A stretch of 64,000 nucleotides of DNA from the NCBI RefSeq assembly GCF_009730915.1, contig NW_024086823.1, positions 62,001-126,000 of the forward strand, given 5' to 3'. A program made the position numbers and the translations under genes. Within the stretch, counting starts at the first letter, position 1; each line of letters opens with the position of its first letter. This document shows, in pieces, positions 1 through 11,584 of this stretch. The notes below the pieces were generated by a model, which was not told where the DNA came from, made no database searches, and was given only the letters and a program-made list of their open reading frames with translations. Source of the DNA: Dioscorea cayenensis subsp. rotundata. Its lineage: Eukaryota; Streptophyta; Magnoliopsida; Dioscoreales; Dioscoreaceae.

Positions 1-49
1 ATAGATATAGTTTTACATTAGTATGATATGGAGGGAGAGTGTCCTGGCA

Positions 50-292
50 CATCAGGTGTTTGATGATATGCCAGGCTGGAGAATTAGTTACAAATGATAG
101 AGATTCCTTGTAACCAACTATATAAGGGGAGTGGTAATGAGAAGAAGGGCATCTTGGCCATATTTTCCATAATTCTCTCTTTTTCTATTCCCTATCTCCT
201 CCTGCTTCTCTATCCCTTCCTTAGATCTCTTCCTCTCTTCCTCTGTTCTTTCTCCTTCCAGACTTCAGACCAGTAAATTCAGCATCACAACC
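50..292 (+). mobile_element. Possible LTR-derived fragment
   Basis: This stretch has the layout of a plant retrotransposon LTR promoter region: a TATA-like tatataagggg near 119-129, then about 120 bases of pyrimidine-rich sequence ending in accagtaaattcagc. I see no coding sequence, no second copy and no flanking duplication, so the call rests on resemblance alone. It could equally be the downstream flank of APC13. Confidence 0.25.
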
Positions 293-295
293 CTC

Positions 296-345
296 AAGTT
301 CTTTAGTTTATTGTTAACATAAGTTCTTTAGTTTATTGTTAACAT
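296..345. repeat. Two-copy 25-bp tandem repeat
   Basis: The 25-base unit beginning aagttctttag occurs twice back to back (296-320 and 321-345), followed by a partial third start (aagtt). It lies downstream of the APC13 stop codon (minus-strand gene). No function is evident. Confidence 0.85.
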
Positions 346-535
346 AAGTTTAGTACCACTAGACTACTAATCCACATTGCGCCATAGAGGCAATAAGTAA
401 GAAAGTAACTTGGTTATATTTACGCACAAACATGATGAAAAGTCATTTCTCTTGCAAAAAAATTTCAATAGATGTACTCAGAACTTTCCGTGTGGCAGTG
501 TCACCTGGTTATTTCTTACCTATAACATTGGAAGA

Positions 536-1498
536 TCATTGGTTCTCTAATGCAAGATCACGCCATGCATCACCATCTACTGGTTGGCTTTCCTGATCTG
601 GTAAACAGGAAACAAATAAAAAACTGTATAATAAAAAAAAAACCTAAGAACAAGAATTTTACCATGTCTGATGAATGTGACTGCTAATGAGGTAGTGTGA
701 ACTGACAGGGTTAATAGAAATAGAAAAGCTTCAAAACTACAAATAAATAAATAAATAAACATCAAGCAACTAGTGGTATAAAAAATTTGAGTGCTTATTT
801 ATAACATTTTTTGGGCAGAAACCGTGAATATTTTGCAGCCTAATTATTTTTGTTGTATAATAGTAGCTGAACTTAGGATTTGTGAGAATTGAGGAAAGTT
901 TTTGCACATGCAATCATTCTTGCTTAAAATTGCAATGCAGATTTCAATCACGCCAGAAACAAAAGAAATGAATCACTAGGTTAAATTATCTTCATTTGGC
1001 AGAGCAAAACAAAACTGAAGTCTAAATTAGAGCAAGATTTGGGAGATCAACACGAATTCCTACATCAGCTAAAGGAACCCACCAAATAAAGAGTGATAGG
1101 TAAGTGCGTAAGTGGAGTAAACCATGCATAGGTTGCGGATGGATTCGCATCCTTAGTGAAAGCAAGGGTTGTTGATGCACAGTGTGTGTGTGTGTGTGTG
1201 TTATGGGTACTTGTGGATACGAGTAGGAGCAAGCGCAAAACAAAAGAAAGAAAGAAAGAAAGAAAGAAAGAGTGGGAAGGAATTACTTGCTTCCTCGGTA
1301 TCTTCGGGTCTGGTGGCCATGGCGGTGGGCAGCGGGACATCTGGGCAAATTAAAGAGATAAAGATAATGGATGAATGGAGAATGATAATGAAGGATGAGA
1401 TGGATACCGATACCGATACCGTCGTGGGGGAGGGTGTCTCTCATCCACTCGTCATCCAGGATGTCTATCAAGATGCCCAAGCTCAGCAGCTCCGCCAT
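536..1498 (-). CDS. APC13: APC13-like anaphase-promoting complex subunit 13
   Basis: Three exons on the minus strand: 1498-1420, 1340-1287 and 597-536, all with GT-AG introns, join in phase to a 64-residue protein. The start MAELLSLGILIDILDDEWMR, then DTLPHDDVPLP, an acidic middle (RPEDTEEANQE) and the end DAWRDLALENQ follow the plant APC13 (BONSAI) pattern along its whole length, which is normally about 63 residues. APC13 is a small stabilising subunit of the anaphase-promoting complex/cyclosome, the ubiquitin ligase that drives mitotic exit. The first exon begins 156 bases from the tRNA-Gln gene. The 690-base second intron contains no other gene that I see. The (GAAA)n tract at about 1242-1271 and the (TG)n tract at 1187-1202 lie in it. 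Exon sizes are tiny, so automatic annotation could miss this gene. Confidence 0.9.
1187..1271. repeat. (TG)n and (GAAA)n microsatellites
   Basis: A TG/GT run ends near 1202 and a GAAA-type run covers about 1242-1271. Both lie in the second intron of APC13, close to its 5' splice site at 1286. Confidence 0.8.
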
Positions 1499-1653
1499 CC
1501 CCGATCGTCTTCTTCTTCTTCTCTCTCCTCTCCTCTCCTCTCCTCTCCTGCCAAAAATGCCTAAATCCCATCCCCCCCCAATACGAGGATGCGAAATTAA
1601 ATTAACCTTATAATAGTATATAATATTATAAATTCACACAAAATTACATTAAC

Positions 1654-1725
1654 GGTTCTATGGTGTAGTGGTTAGCACTCTGGACTTTGAATCCAGCGAC
1701 CTGGGTTCGACTCCCGGTAGGACCT
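1654..1725 (+). tRNA. tRNA-Gln (anticodon TTG)
   Basis: The 72 bases fold as a full cloverleaf: acceptor stem GGTTCTA/TAGGACC (one G-U pair), D stem GTGT/GCAC, anticodon stem CTGGA/TCCAG with loop CTTTGAA (anticodon TTG, reading CAA), and T stem CTGGG/CCCGG with loop TTCGACT. The discriminator is T before a run of T residues, which can serve as an RNA polymerase III terminator. There is no intron and no encoded CCA, as expected for a nuclear plant tRNA gene. The internal A and B boxes (ggtgtagtgg, ggttcgactcc) are intact, so it is probably functional. Confidence 0.97.
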
Positions 1726-2488
1726 TTATACGAATTTTGCCACTCCCGGGTCCCAATCAATATTTTTATTTTTTTATTTTAAAATAAGAAAACCCTTGAA
1801 AGTACAGATTATTGTCAGAATAACCCTTCTTTTAAGAATTAATTTCTCTTAAAAACCCCTCTCAAGCACTGTCCCTAATCCGCTGAAAAGCCCTTGTTTC
1901 ATGAAGATAAATTTTAATAAAACCTCTAATGACTCATGAATTTCTCATGATTTCCTTCCGAACTAAAACGCCCATGCCTATCTCAATCATTAATAGAAAA
2001 AAACCTGTCGTTAAAAAAAACAAAAAAAAGGGGGTCGGGCATCCTTCGCACTACTAACAAGAGAAAGAGAACACATTTGCCACAAAGCAGGGCCACACGA
2101 GCCCCTTTCTGCCACAATGATGCAGTTCAATAAGTCTCATAGTTATAAGAGCAACAGGTACAGGCATTAGTCGTACAATAAAATAACTCGAGGGCCATTC
2201 CAATTTGCGCAGGAAAAAAAAATGAAAATAATAAGTGTCATGAAGAAGCATACGCCATTGTTGTGTCACCACCGTCCAGACATGATATCTGTATCAAAAC
2301 TACAAATCCAACACTAGGCAGTAAATTCTCCACCGTAAGTTCAAGCAATTTCCTGTGCCTTCACTTTGCAGTGTAGTATATTTCACCAGTTATGTAACCA
2401 GCAAAACATTGTTAGCCAATCTTGGAAAGCAAAATGCTATAAGCACCAGACTTCTTCCCTCAAAGAGTTGTGATGTCCATGTCCATAA
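1726..2488. other. Intergenic region and RH3 3' UTR
   Basis: Between the tRNA and the RH3 stop codon I see no coding sequence. The part nearest 2488 is presumably the RH3 3' untranslated region. The rest is AT-rich with short A runs around 2000-2035. Confidence 0.6.
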
Positions 2489-5400
2489 CTAGTATCGTTG
2501 TTTGTTTGGGCAATCAGATGCTCGATGCCCAGATTTGCCACAAGTGAAGCATGCCCCAGGAAAACTCCTGTTACATTGAAACAAACACAGATACATTTAT
2601 AGCAATGATATCAGTTGTTAATCATATCAGCAATATCTATAAACACTTGAAACAGTCACCTCAACCATTTTATTGAAATAGTTTCCATTTGGAGGAATAA
2701 CAAAAGGATTTGAAAGATGAAACAACTTGGCTAGCTATATATCAAGCATATTATTTTTGACAAACATAAACTAGCACTTCCAGACTAACACATTTATCAA
2801 GAAAGGTTTAAATAACTTCAAAAGTCTTGACTTCTTAAAACTCAAATACGAAGAGTCTTTAGCAGATTCCATTGATTAGGCCCATCATCAACAACTACCA
2901 AGTGATCAACACAACATAAGATATATATACAGTTACAGTACATCCAACGTGTGCTAAAGTCTGCTGTCTGTGGGATTCCGTTTACAGAATTTAAAAAAGG
3001 GAATTATTAAGAAAAGAAAACATTTAGTAAACAAGACTCGGAAACTAGTTTATATAGAAGAGAATTGTCTTTCATAGTCAGACATGATTTGATCTGATGC
3101 TAACAATATTATGTTTTCATTGTTGTATGCAGTGAAAATGAATGATCTAAACAGTAATTGAGTTATATGGCCACAGGTTAGTTTTTTTTTTTAAAATTAA
3201 TAATACCCACTGAAAAAATGAAAAGATGTAGACTCAAATAGTTGTAATCATAATAAATTTGAGTATAATAAAAAATTTCCATCGAGTTAATCAAAATGCA
3301 TGTTATATTATGATCAGAATTTTATATTACTTAAATTTATCAAAATGATTTTTTAAAAAGAATTTGCAACTCATAAAAGTGACTTCTTTCAAGTACCTGT
3401 CCCGGCTTCCAAAGGATGATGACCGGCTGGTACGCCTACTACCTATAAGCCAATCATCATCACCCCCACCCCCTCTGTAGGGCTTAGACCTGATATTGTC
3501 AGTTCTATAACTTCGGCCACCACGCCGGAATCCGTCATCACTATCAGAGTCCTCACCACCCCAGCTTCTAGAGCGTCTAGAACCTCGTTCCCTAGAACCA
3601 CCTCGGAAACCACGGTCTGAATTTGAAAACCGACCATAATAATCACTAGGAGGGCCATCATCTTGCAATGGAGGGAGCTAATTGAAAAGGAGCAAAATAA
3701 AACCGGATTAGTCATAGAATCAACCAATTAGAGAAAGCAGGCAAGGTATGTTCCAAAACTACACAGGGCTTAATGAGAACAAAAACATTGCACATAGTTC
3801 AGAAAAAAAAGAAAAGGAGGAAGAGAAAGATAGGGATAAGATTTATCCATAGCGACTAATGTAGCCAAACATCAATAGGACGCATGTGCCACTAGAATTT
3901 AGAAAGCAAATTTGCAAAAGCAATATATAGACAGAAAACATCTAACAACCTTGGTGATCTTAGATAAGGTATTTCCAGGGGGCAACTTCTTATCCAGTAA
4001 TTCTTCCGCTATCTTCTCAGGGAGATCAAACACAGCACCGTGAACCTGAATAAATTGAACAATTCATTAATGCCACCAGATGTAAAGCACATGGATGCAA
4101 GTATAAAATTAATCTAAAAGACTCATTTCTTTTCATGATCTTGGACAGCTAATAAAGTAAAATGAAATACAATTAAAAGGTGATAAAGCTTGCCTTGAAC
4201 ACTAATCAGATGAAGATTCATGATCACAGTATCTTATAAAAGAAGACTGAAAAAGAAAACCACCTTAATGCTATGCAGATAGACAACTACAAAAGAATAA
4301 ACATAGTATCTGAATGCTGGCCAACAGTAAGAACAATAAAACAGCTAGCAAATAGGTCAAATTCATTAATACCAATTACAAACATAGTGATCATTGGTAA
4401 CTCCATCTTTCAAGTTTGAATATAGGCATAACAAATTTCATGAGTAATAACTTCAAATAGTGCAGATCTTCAGATCTAATTATAGTGTATATCACACACA
4501 TAATTTAACAAAGAGCAAACATCTAGGAAACCTGCCAGGTTAATTGCAATATTACATTCTAGCAGTCGTCAAAAGGGAACAGATACCTTATCATCTGCAA
4601 TCAGGTATATTTTTCCAACTTCATCCGCTGCAGCAGAATAGATATCAGAAAGAAAACCAGTAACAGATCTTGCAGAGACAAACCCTCTTGAAACTCCTGG
4701 TTCTCTTGTAAATTGTAATGTTACCCACCCCTGCATTGATATAGAACAAGATAAGTTAAACTTCTTCTAGCAGGTGAGAAGATAGATTTTGAGCACAACC
4801 AAGAACATGCTGGTTTTCTGCTCAAAACACTATTAGTTAAATTAAAATGCATCCTACATATTTGAGGTCAAATGACAAATGAACTTGTTGGCTGGTAAAC
4901 AAAATATCAACTCTCTAAGAAGTAGCTTTCATAATGTCAGACAATAACAGATGGATTGATAGGAAATTATTTTGCGGTGCTTTGTCCACATTTAAGAAAA
5001 CTCAAATGAAGTGGTTCAATAAGACTTATTCATAGTCAAAAGCAACTGCAAACAATGTTCGATTGTTCAGGCTTAATCTCACCAGCTAATAAAATAGCAG
5101 GCAGATTGGTTAGTATCCAAGAGTAGCATCAATCCAACTATAATCTGAGTCAGGTTTATCAAACTTAATTTTTATGTTGATAAATGACATAATGCACAAA
5201 AGTTCCAGCTTTGTGATAAAATTGTCGACAGTTCAGGATCCACCTGCTCATGGCTAATAAGAGAACGTGATGAGGGTGGTTGAGAGAAGCCACTCAAATG
5301 TGCCAATGCGGCAGCCAGGGCATTCATCCCTTGTCTTTCTGTCAATTTTTGTGCTGTTGGTAGGAAAAACTGTATGGATTCTGGATGTACACCCTGCAAT

Positions 5401-8400
5401 GTAGCGATAACTTGCTCTGCAGATGACTCCAATACATCTTGTATCGGGGGTGGGCTGATGAATTCAAACCGACAACCCACATCACGCTCAAGGGACTTGA
5501 CAGTTCTCCTTTGACTACTAGTGAACATCAAGATCGCAGTGCCTTCTTTCCCAGCACGCCCAGTGCGACCAGATCGATGAACAAAAGTTTCTGGGTCATT
5601 TGGTAATTCATAATGAATAATCTGGAAAAAAACAGGAGGCAAATCATAAACACTCTTGAATGGTTATAATAAAAGCACTAAGCTAAAGGTGAAACAGCCA
5701 GATTTACTTTCTCCCTCCTAGTTATGAATTAATGAATGCACCAAATTTGAGGACTGCAACCAGCAAAAATTTGCATAAATATGACAACATGTGAAAAAGG
5801 CTCAAATTCAGGGGAATATAGACGTCAATAATATGTGATATTCTGTCGCAGTTAATGTAAGCATTAAATGTTACTAGGTTGTATAACACATATTACAAGC
5901 TTTTGAATATAACTCTGAATCTGACAAGGCTTGGCCATAAAATTTCCTCAAACATTGTATCAACTTTTCACCTAATCACGTGTAATAACAACAAAGACCA
6001 AGAAAGCTGTTTCTAAATGTAAAGGCAAGATAAGCAAATGCATCTGCACTAGACAGACAAAATAAGCAGCTAGGAAAAAGAAAAAGAAATTAGACTTAGA
6101 GAGTGTGTTTCCGCATACCAATTTAATTTTATTTTCTTTTAAATAACAGTTTCCTCATGCCAGAAAGGTGAACGCTAAAGCTAACCGAATGCTCAGTATG
6201 AATAACCAATATTTTCAAGGGCAGCAGAACTGTAAGCCAATGGCTCAAAAAGCTGCCATCCTACACTTCATTATTGTGGAACCTGGCATTCCACTAACCT
6301 TTTTTTAATAATAATAATAATAATAATAATTATTATTATTATTATTATTATTATTTTTGATATATGTGGACAAGCAACCATAAAACCTCAACATCTCATT
6401 TGGAGAGGGAGACCTTTACCATCTCTCAATTGTGGAAGTGGTTCTCTAATAACTATTTAGGCTGCCAAAAAGTTAGATTCTTTTTAACAACATGCCAATG
6501 CCTTAACAAAGTCATCAGACAATAACCTATAAAATGGAAGCCATGTAAAAAGCCTTACCAGATCAACATTTGGGATATCAAGACCACGAGCAGCAACATC
6601 AGTTGCAACAAGCACAGTGAACTTCCCTTGACGAAACCCATTTAATGTCCTCTCTCGTTGATGTTGTGATATATCCCCATGTAATGCCTCAGAGGCAATA
6701 CTGTTAGTCAGTGCCATTGAGACTTCATCAGCATCACGTTTTGTCTGGGTGAAAACAATGGTTTTTCCACCCTTTGCATAAACCTAGTAGAAAACCATGA
6801 AAATACAGAATTATTATTAACATCACACTTAAGAAAAATCCACTGGAAGCACACAAAAATGTAAACTGAACATTGCAAAAGATGTTCAAATAATTAATCA
6901 GGAAGCAGACCAATATCTGCTTAGAGTCAAAAGGGGACAGAGAGAGATCCCCAAGAGTTCCACCACCTACCCTAAGGGCTTGCTAAATCTGGACAGGTTG
7001 TCTGGTCACATATTGAGTTAAGGCAGTGAGAGATAGGCATGAAAAGTAACTGATGCCCAACTGCTTCTACCAGTAAGAGACAAAAGGCGGATAAGGAAGA
7101 TCAGCCAATATAAAGCAGCGTACTAACAAAAATTGGAAAATAATTATAAAAAAAAAAGCTGAAGGAATCTATTATATTCTAAAGAAAAATAGAAATCTAT
7201 CCAGGAAGGGAACATTTATCTTGTTCTTCAACAGATGAGACAAACAAAATACGAATGTAATGCAGTCCATGCATTTGCACCAAGTTTTTGATCAGAACAT
7301 CTGCTGAGCAAAGCTGGCAAAATTTACAAAACACAACTCAGACATGCAGTACTAGTTTTAGCTTTTAACTTTTTGGCAACACCCCTTCAGGTTAAACTTA
7401 AACCATCCAAAGGATGCACCTATTTGTTGGCACTCACAGTGTACTATTAACTTGCCACTGTAAGGTATGATATCCAACAAAACTTTTACAAACATACCGT
7501 TATCAAGTCACTAAGAATAGTACGCTTGGAGGTTCCGGTTGTAGGTATGGCATAAAGTTTAATCCCTTCTGCTAGCTTTTCATCTTGATCGCCAACCTAT
7601 AGGAAAAACACAAGAACCATTCAATCTTCCATCATCAATCTTCTAATTACATCCCATAATAATAGGAAAATATATAAAAATAACATGATAATTACCAGTT
7701 AACATGGCAGCAAGAAAATGCAAAGTTGAATAGCCTATCTCTAGCCAAGAGATGGGGTTTCCGTTATTTTTAACAGAACCAATCATATATTTAGGCCATG
7801 TTCACATTTTCTTCAGAGACACTATTCCTAATTTACAGTGGACCAATTACCTGACCACCTCTTAAGACTGAAAAATTATGTAGCTAGTCTTAGACAGCTA
7901 AGACATGGGCCTCAAACGCATCCTTGGCAAAAGGAACTTTCTTCTAACTAAGAAAATAACCATATTTATAGGTGAGTTGGATCATTTGCACCATACATAT
8001 TAATAGCTTTGGCATGTGCATCATTTCTGAAGTCATTAGACAGTCAGACACAGGAAATGTTAGGGGCACATGACTTCCATACATAGAAAAAATTGGAAAG
8101 TAATAGAATCCACACCCAGGCAAAAGCAATAACAGGAATCAAGGGTGTAACTTTTACCAGATCAATTGTAAGAGGATTATCTAGGTATTTTCGAGCCAGC
8201 TTTTTCACCCAACCAGGCATTGTTGCAGAGAAAAGCATGCTTTGACGTTTTGTTGGCAACTTTTCTAAAATGACTTCCACATCTTCCTCAAATCCAACAG
8301 CAAGCATCTGATCAGCTTCATCAAGGACCAAATACTGCACTTCCTCCAACCGAAGATTGCCACTGTTGATCAGGTCAATAATCCGACCAGGAGTTCCTAC

Positions 8401-9926
8401 AACAACATCAACACCACGAGCCAGCGCAGACTGCTGTTGGATGTAGGATACACCTCCATACACGCACACTGTATTAAGATAAGATGCTGATTCCTTAATT
8501 TCCTTTTCCACTTGCTTTGCCAACTCCCTCGTAGGTGCCAGAACTAGGACACGAGGAAGACGACCTGATCGCCTGCACAGTTGATAACCATGTGCATGAA
8601 CAAGAGAAACAGCAAGTGTTAAACAGCAGGCACATGATTAAAGGAAGGAATGGAACACCTTGATACACTTCGTCCCTGGTCTTCTTCAGTAAGTTGCTTT
8701 ATGATAGGAATTCCAAATGCAAGTGTCTTCCCTGTTCCAGTCTTTGCTCGAGCGATGATGTCTCGTCCTTCCAAAGCAGGATTTAACACGGATCTCTATA
8801 TCAAACTAGCCATGTCAGATACTGAAAGGGCAAGGCAATGAAATATATAGTAGCAGAAAATGGGCACCAGCACAAAGACTTAGCACTTGTTTTTTAAGAG
8901 GGCTTTGCCGTGTTAAAACTAAGATCCTTAAGAGCCATTCATTTAAAAATTCAAAGAACTAACTTTGAGTTCCTAGTATAGTTAAGTCATGAAACTAGCA
9001 ATTATCAGAATTCAAACTTATCATCCAGGGATCAAGAAAGAAGTGTCTCCCAATTATGTTAGGGGAGTACAACTAATAATCCTCACGTATTCTGATGCTG
9101 CGAGCAGTCAAAAGTGTTTTATATGTGAAATCTCAAAATAAACATCATGAAATCAAAGTAACTTTATTCAATTATGAAATGTCCCATTTCCAAGGAGAAA
9201 GGAACTGTTATTTAAGCACGGAGGATAAAACTGGGAATAATAGCACTTGAGCAAAAGGTGTATCAAAGTGAACATGGATAATGCAAACAGCAGAGAAAAG
9301 AAACACGCCGAAGTGGCAATATGTCATGCATGTAAAACTAAGAATCAAGTAGAACCCAAGTAGCAACCCGGGAATTTTAAAGCATGGAATTGCTTCTAAT
9401 CAAACACAAGGGATCTGAAAATACAAAAGAAAAGAAATTATTATCAACTCGTGCGTCAGTAGATATCGTGGACGCGTATACCTGAATGGGGAAAAGGTGG
9501 GTAATCCCTCGTTTGTTAAGTGAAGTGACGAGCTGTTGGGGCAATCCAAGATTAGCAATGGAATTTTCCTCATCTCCATTGCCATCAACCTCCGACGTGA
9601 AGCCATCAGAGCCGTAATCACCCTCTTCCTCTTCTCCCTCTGATTCCAATGAAGACCTGGAGAAAGTCGCTAAGCCCCTTGAAGGCCTCCTCGCTGAGGA
9701 CCGAATTAGGGGTTGCTATGGCAGAGGTGACAAGCGGAGGAGCATTCGGCCTGGAGCTTCTGACGGAGCGACAGCAAGACTCGAAGGACTTGGTGATGGG
9801 GAGCTTCTGGAACACACCGAAGCGTGGCCCGTCAAACGTATTTAGAGGTGAAGGGGTGAGCCTTCTGGTGAAGTCCAGAGAAGAAGGAGTCTGATACAAG
9901 GAAGAAACACCAATGAAGTAGGACAT
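2489..9926 (-). CDS. RH3: Chloroplast DEAD-box RNA helicase RH3
   Basis: Ten exons: 9926-9482, 8795-8659, 8572-8158, 7596-7498, 6783-6559, 5621-5244, 4730-4587, 4045-3950, 3677-3397, 2567-2489, all with GT-AG introns. The product would be about 765 residues against 748 for Arabidopsis RH3. In order it has a chloroplast-type transit peptide, the Q motif region GITHLFPIQ, Walker [14 protein letters not shown], the DEAD box [21 protein letters not shown] and HRSGRTGR, then the GUCT domain, an Arg/Gly/Ser-rich tail and a final CCHC knuckle [16 protein letters not shown]3 acts in the chloroplast in splicing of group II introns and ribosome assembly. One extra base in exon 1 near 9655-9666 puts the transit-peptide frame out of register with the helicase frame; exon 1 is 445 bases where a multiple of three is required. 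It diverges from the DUF300 gene across 1.66 kb. Confidence 0.93.
6307..6355. repeat. Self-complementary (AAT)n/(ATT)n tract
   Basis: A run of AAT units switches directly into ATT units, so the two halves are perfect inverted repeats of about 24 bases and could extrude as a hairpin. It lies within RH3 intron 5 (5622-6558). Confidence 0.85.
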
Positions 9927-10834
9927 CTTCTTCTTCTTCTTCGACGCTACTACTGCTGCTAGTAGTTGGTTGTTTGTTGTGGGATTGAGAGCGAGAGCAG
10001 TAGGTAGGGAAGCAGTGGTAGGGAGAAACGAGAGGCGGCAAGGGGGAATATGCGAGAGATGACGGGTGGTAGTGGGCTGAGAGCCTGGGACTGGGAGGGT
10101 TTTTGCCTTGATGATAAGGCCTCCTATCGTGCCCGGCAAATATGTCTATGGCCTTACAAACCTCCACATCGATACAGGCAGCACCCCCAGATAAAACCCT
10201 TTTTGGTAATGTATTTGTATTTTGTAGAAGATATTTTACGTCATTAATTATCGATAAATATATATATATATATATATATATGGTTGGCAACTTAAGCATT
10301 TGTTTAATTAGGAGTGCCTTCTCATTGCAGTTCCATATTAAAAACAATATTTGGTTTTGTTTAATATATAGTGTGTTAATTATATATATATATATATATA
10401 AGACTTTTCAAATTCATTAGAAAAATGCCATCGATGATAATGCAAATGTTTAATAGTTGAATGGTCCAATTTCCTTGTAATGCTCCAGGTTGGCTGGCCT
10501 TATAGCTACTAATCCATCCTTTTTGTTTTAACTTTTAATTGAAGATTTTTATATTATAAAAGAAAGTAGAAAAAAAATTCCAATCTGTTATTGGCTGTAG
10601 TCTATGCGGAGCGCATCAGAGTGTTTTAAGTTTGACGCGGTTGGTTTGCGATGGACTGACTCATCAAAATGTGGGTCAGATATCATCTGGGCCGGGCCTT
10701 TCAACATGATTTATGATAGCATAATTCAAATTATTAAATTTTTCACCAGACATAGCAATATAGCATATTAGCATAGCAGTGAGTGGCACAAATATATACC
10801 CTCCATCGAAAGCAAAGGAAAGATGAACACACAA

Positions 10835-10876
<42 letters not shown>

Positions 10877-11584
10877 TAATAAAATAAAAAGCCACGGCAT
10901 TGGGAAGCCGCCAGCCTTCCTTCCTTCCTTCCTTCCTTCCCTCCTCTCCCTTGTGCCTGTTTTCAAATCGCAGTCCAACATTCCGTGTTTTTAACACCTT
11001 CTCATCATCTGTTTCAATCTCAACTGGAGAAAAATTCAAGCATCCCCTTCATTCACCGTATCTTCGCTACAATTGGACCATCACCCAACCCTAGCCTAAG
11101 GGGAAGTGGGGAACTCTCATCATCATCGTCATCATCATCATCATCATCCTCTCTTCTTTTCTCCGGTACAATCCTTCACTCTCCATCTGAATTCTTCTTT
11201 TCCAGGCCCTCCTCCTTGAAGGATTCCTCCTTTTCCCTTCCGATCTGCTCCCCGGCTTATCTCGATCTGTTGCCACTCTTCTATACTATATTTATCCCCT
11301 CTTCCTCACTACCTGGAATTCATCTCCGGGGGACGTGAACTTTCCAGGCGGTCAAATTAGTCCCCAACTGTAGGTTTGCCCAGTGCGGTACGGCGGCCAA
11401 CCATGAAATCCGCACAAAGATGATGACTTGCGAGTTGTAACGCTTCTCTCCAGGTTAGTTGCTTCGATTCAGTTATTCCCTTTTTCTAGTTTGTCCTCAA
11501 TACACCAGATGATCGTGTATTATGGTTTCTTCTTTAAGCGATTTATCAGTGGGCGCACCTCAGTCTTTTTTCTTCAAGATATTA
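9927..11584. promoter_or_regulatory. Divergent RH3/DUF300 promoter interval
   Basis: This 1.66-kb interval separates two head-to-head genes and should hold both promoters and 5' UTRs. It contains TA-rich microsatellites at about 10257-10281 and 10380-10400, an (AAT)n run at 10835-10871, (CCTT)n at about 10917-10940 and (CAT)n at 11118-11150, the last probably in the DUF300 5' UTR. A splice-like pair, ctccag|gttagttg near 11454 and ttcttcaag near 11579, suggests a 5' UTR intron ending just before the chosen ATG. I cannot place transcription starts. Confidence 0.55.

Noticed and set aside
9649..9894. Plus-strand 81-codon frame and overlapping minus frames at the RH3 start
   Set aside because: Antisense or alternate frames of RH3 exon 1.
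10676..11039. Open frames rich in Ile, Tyr or Phe repeats
   Set aside because: They are translations of (AAT)n and (CCTT)n microsatellites in the RH3/DUF300 promoter interval.
11522..11584. In-frame ATG 21 codons upstream of the DUF300 start
   Set aside because: The extra residues have no counterpart in relatives, and the interval looks like the end of a 5' UTR intron.
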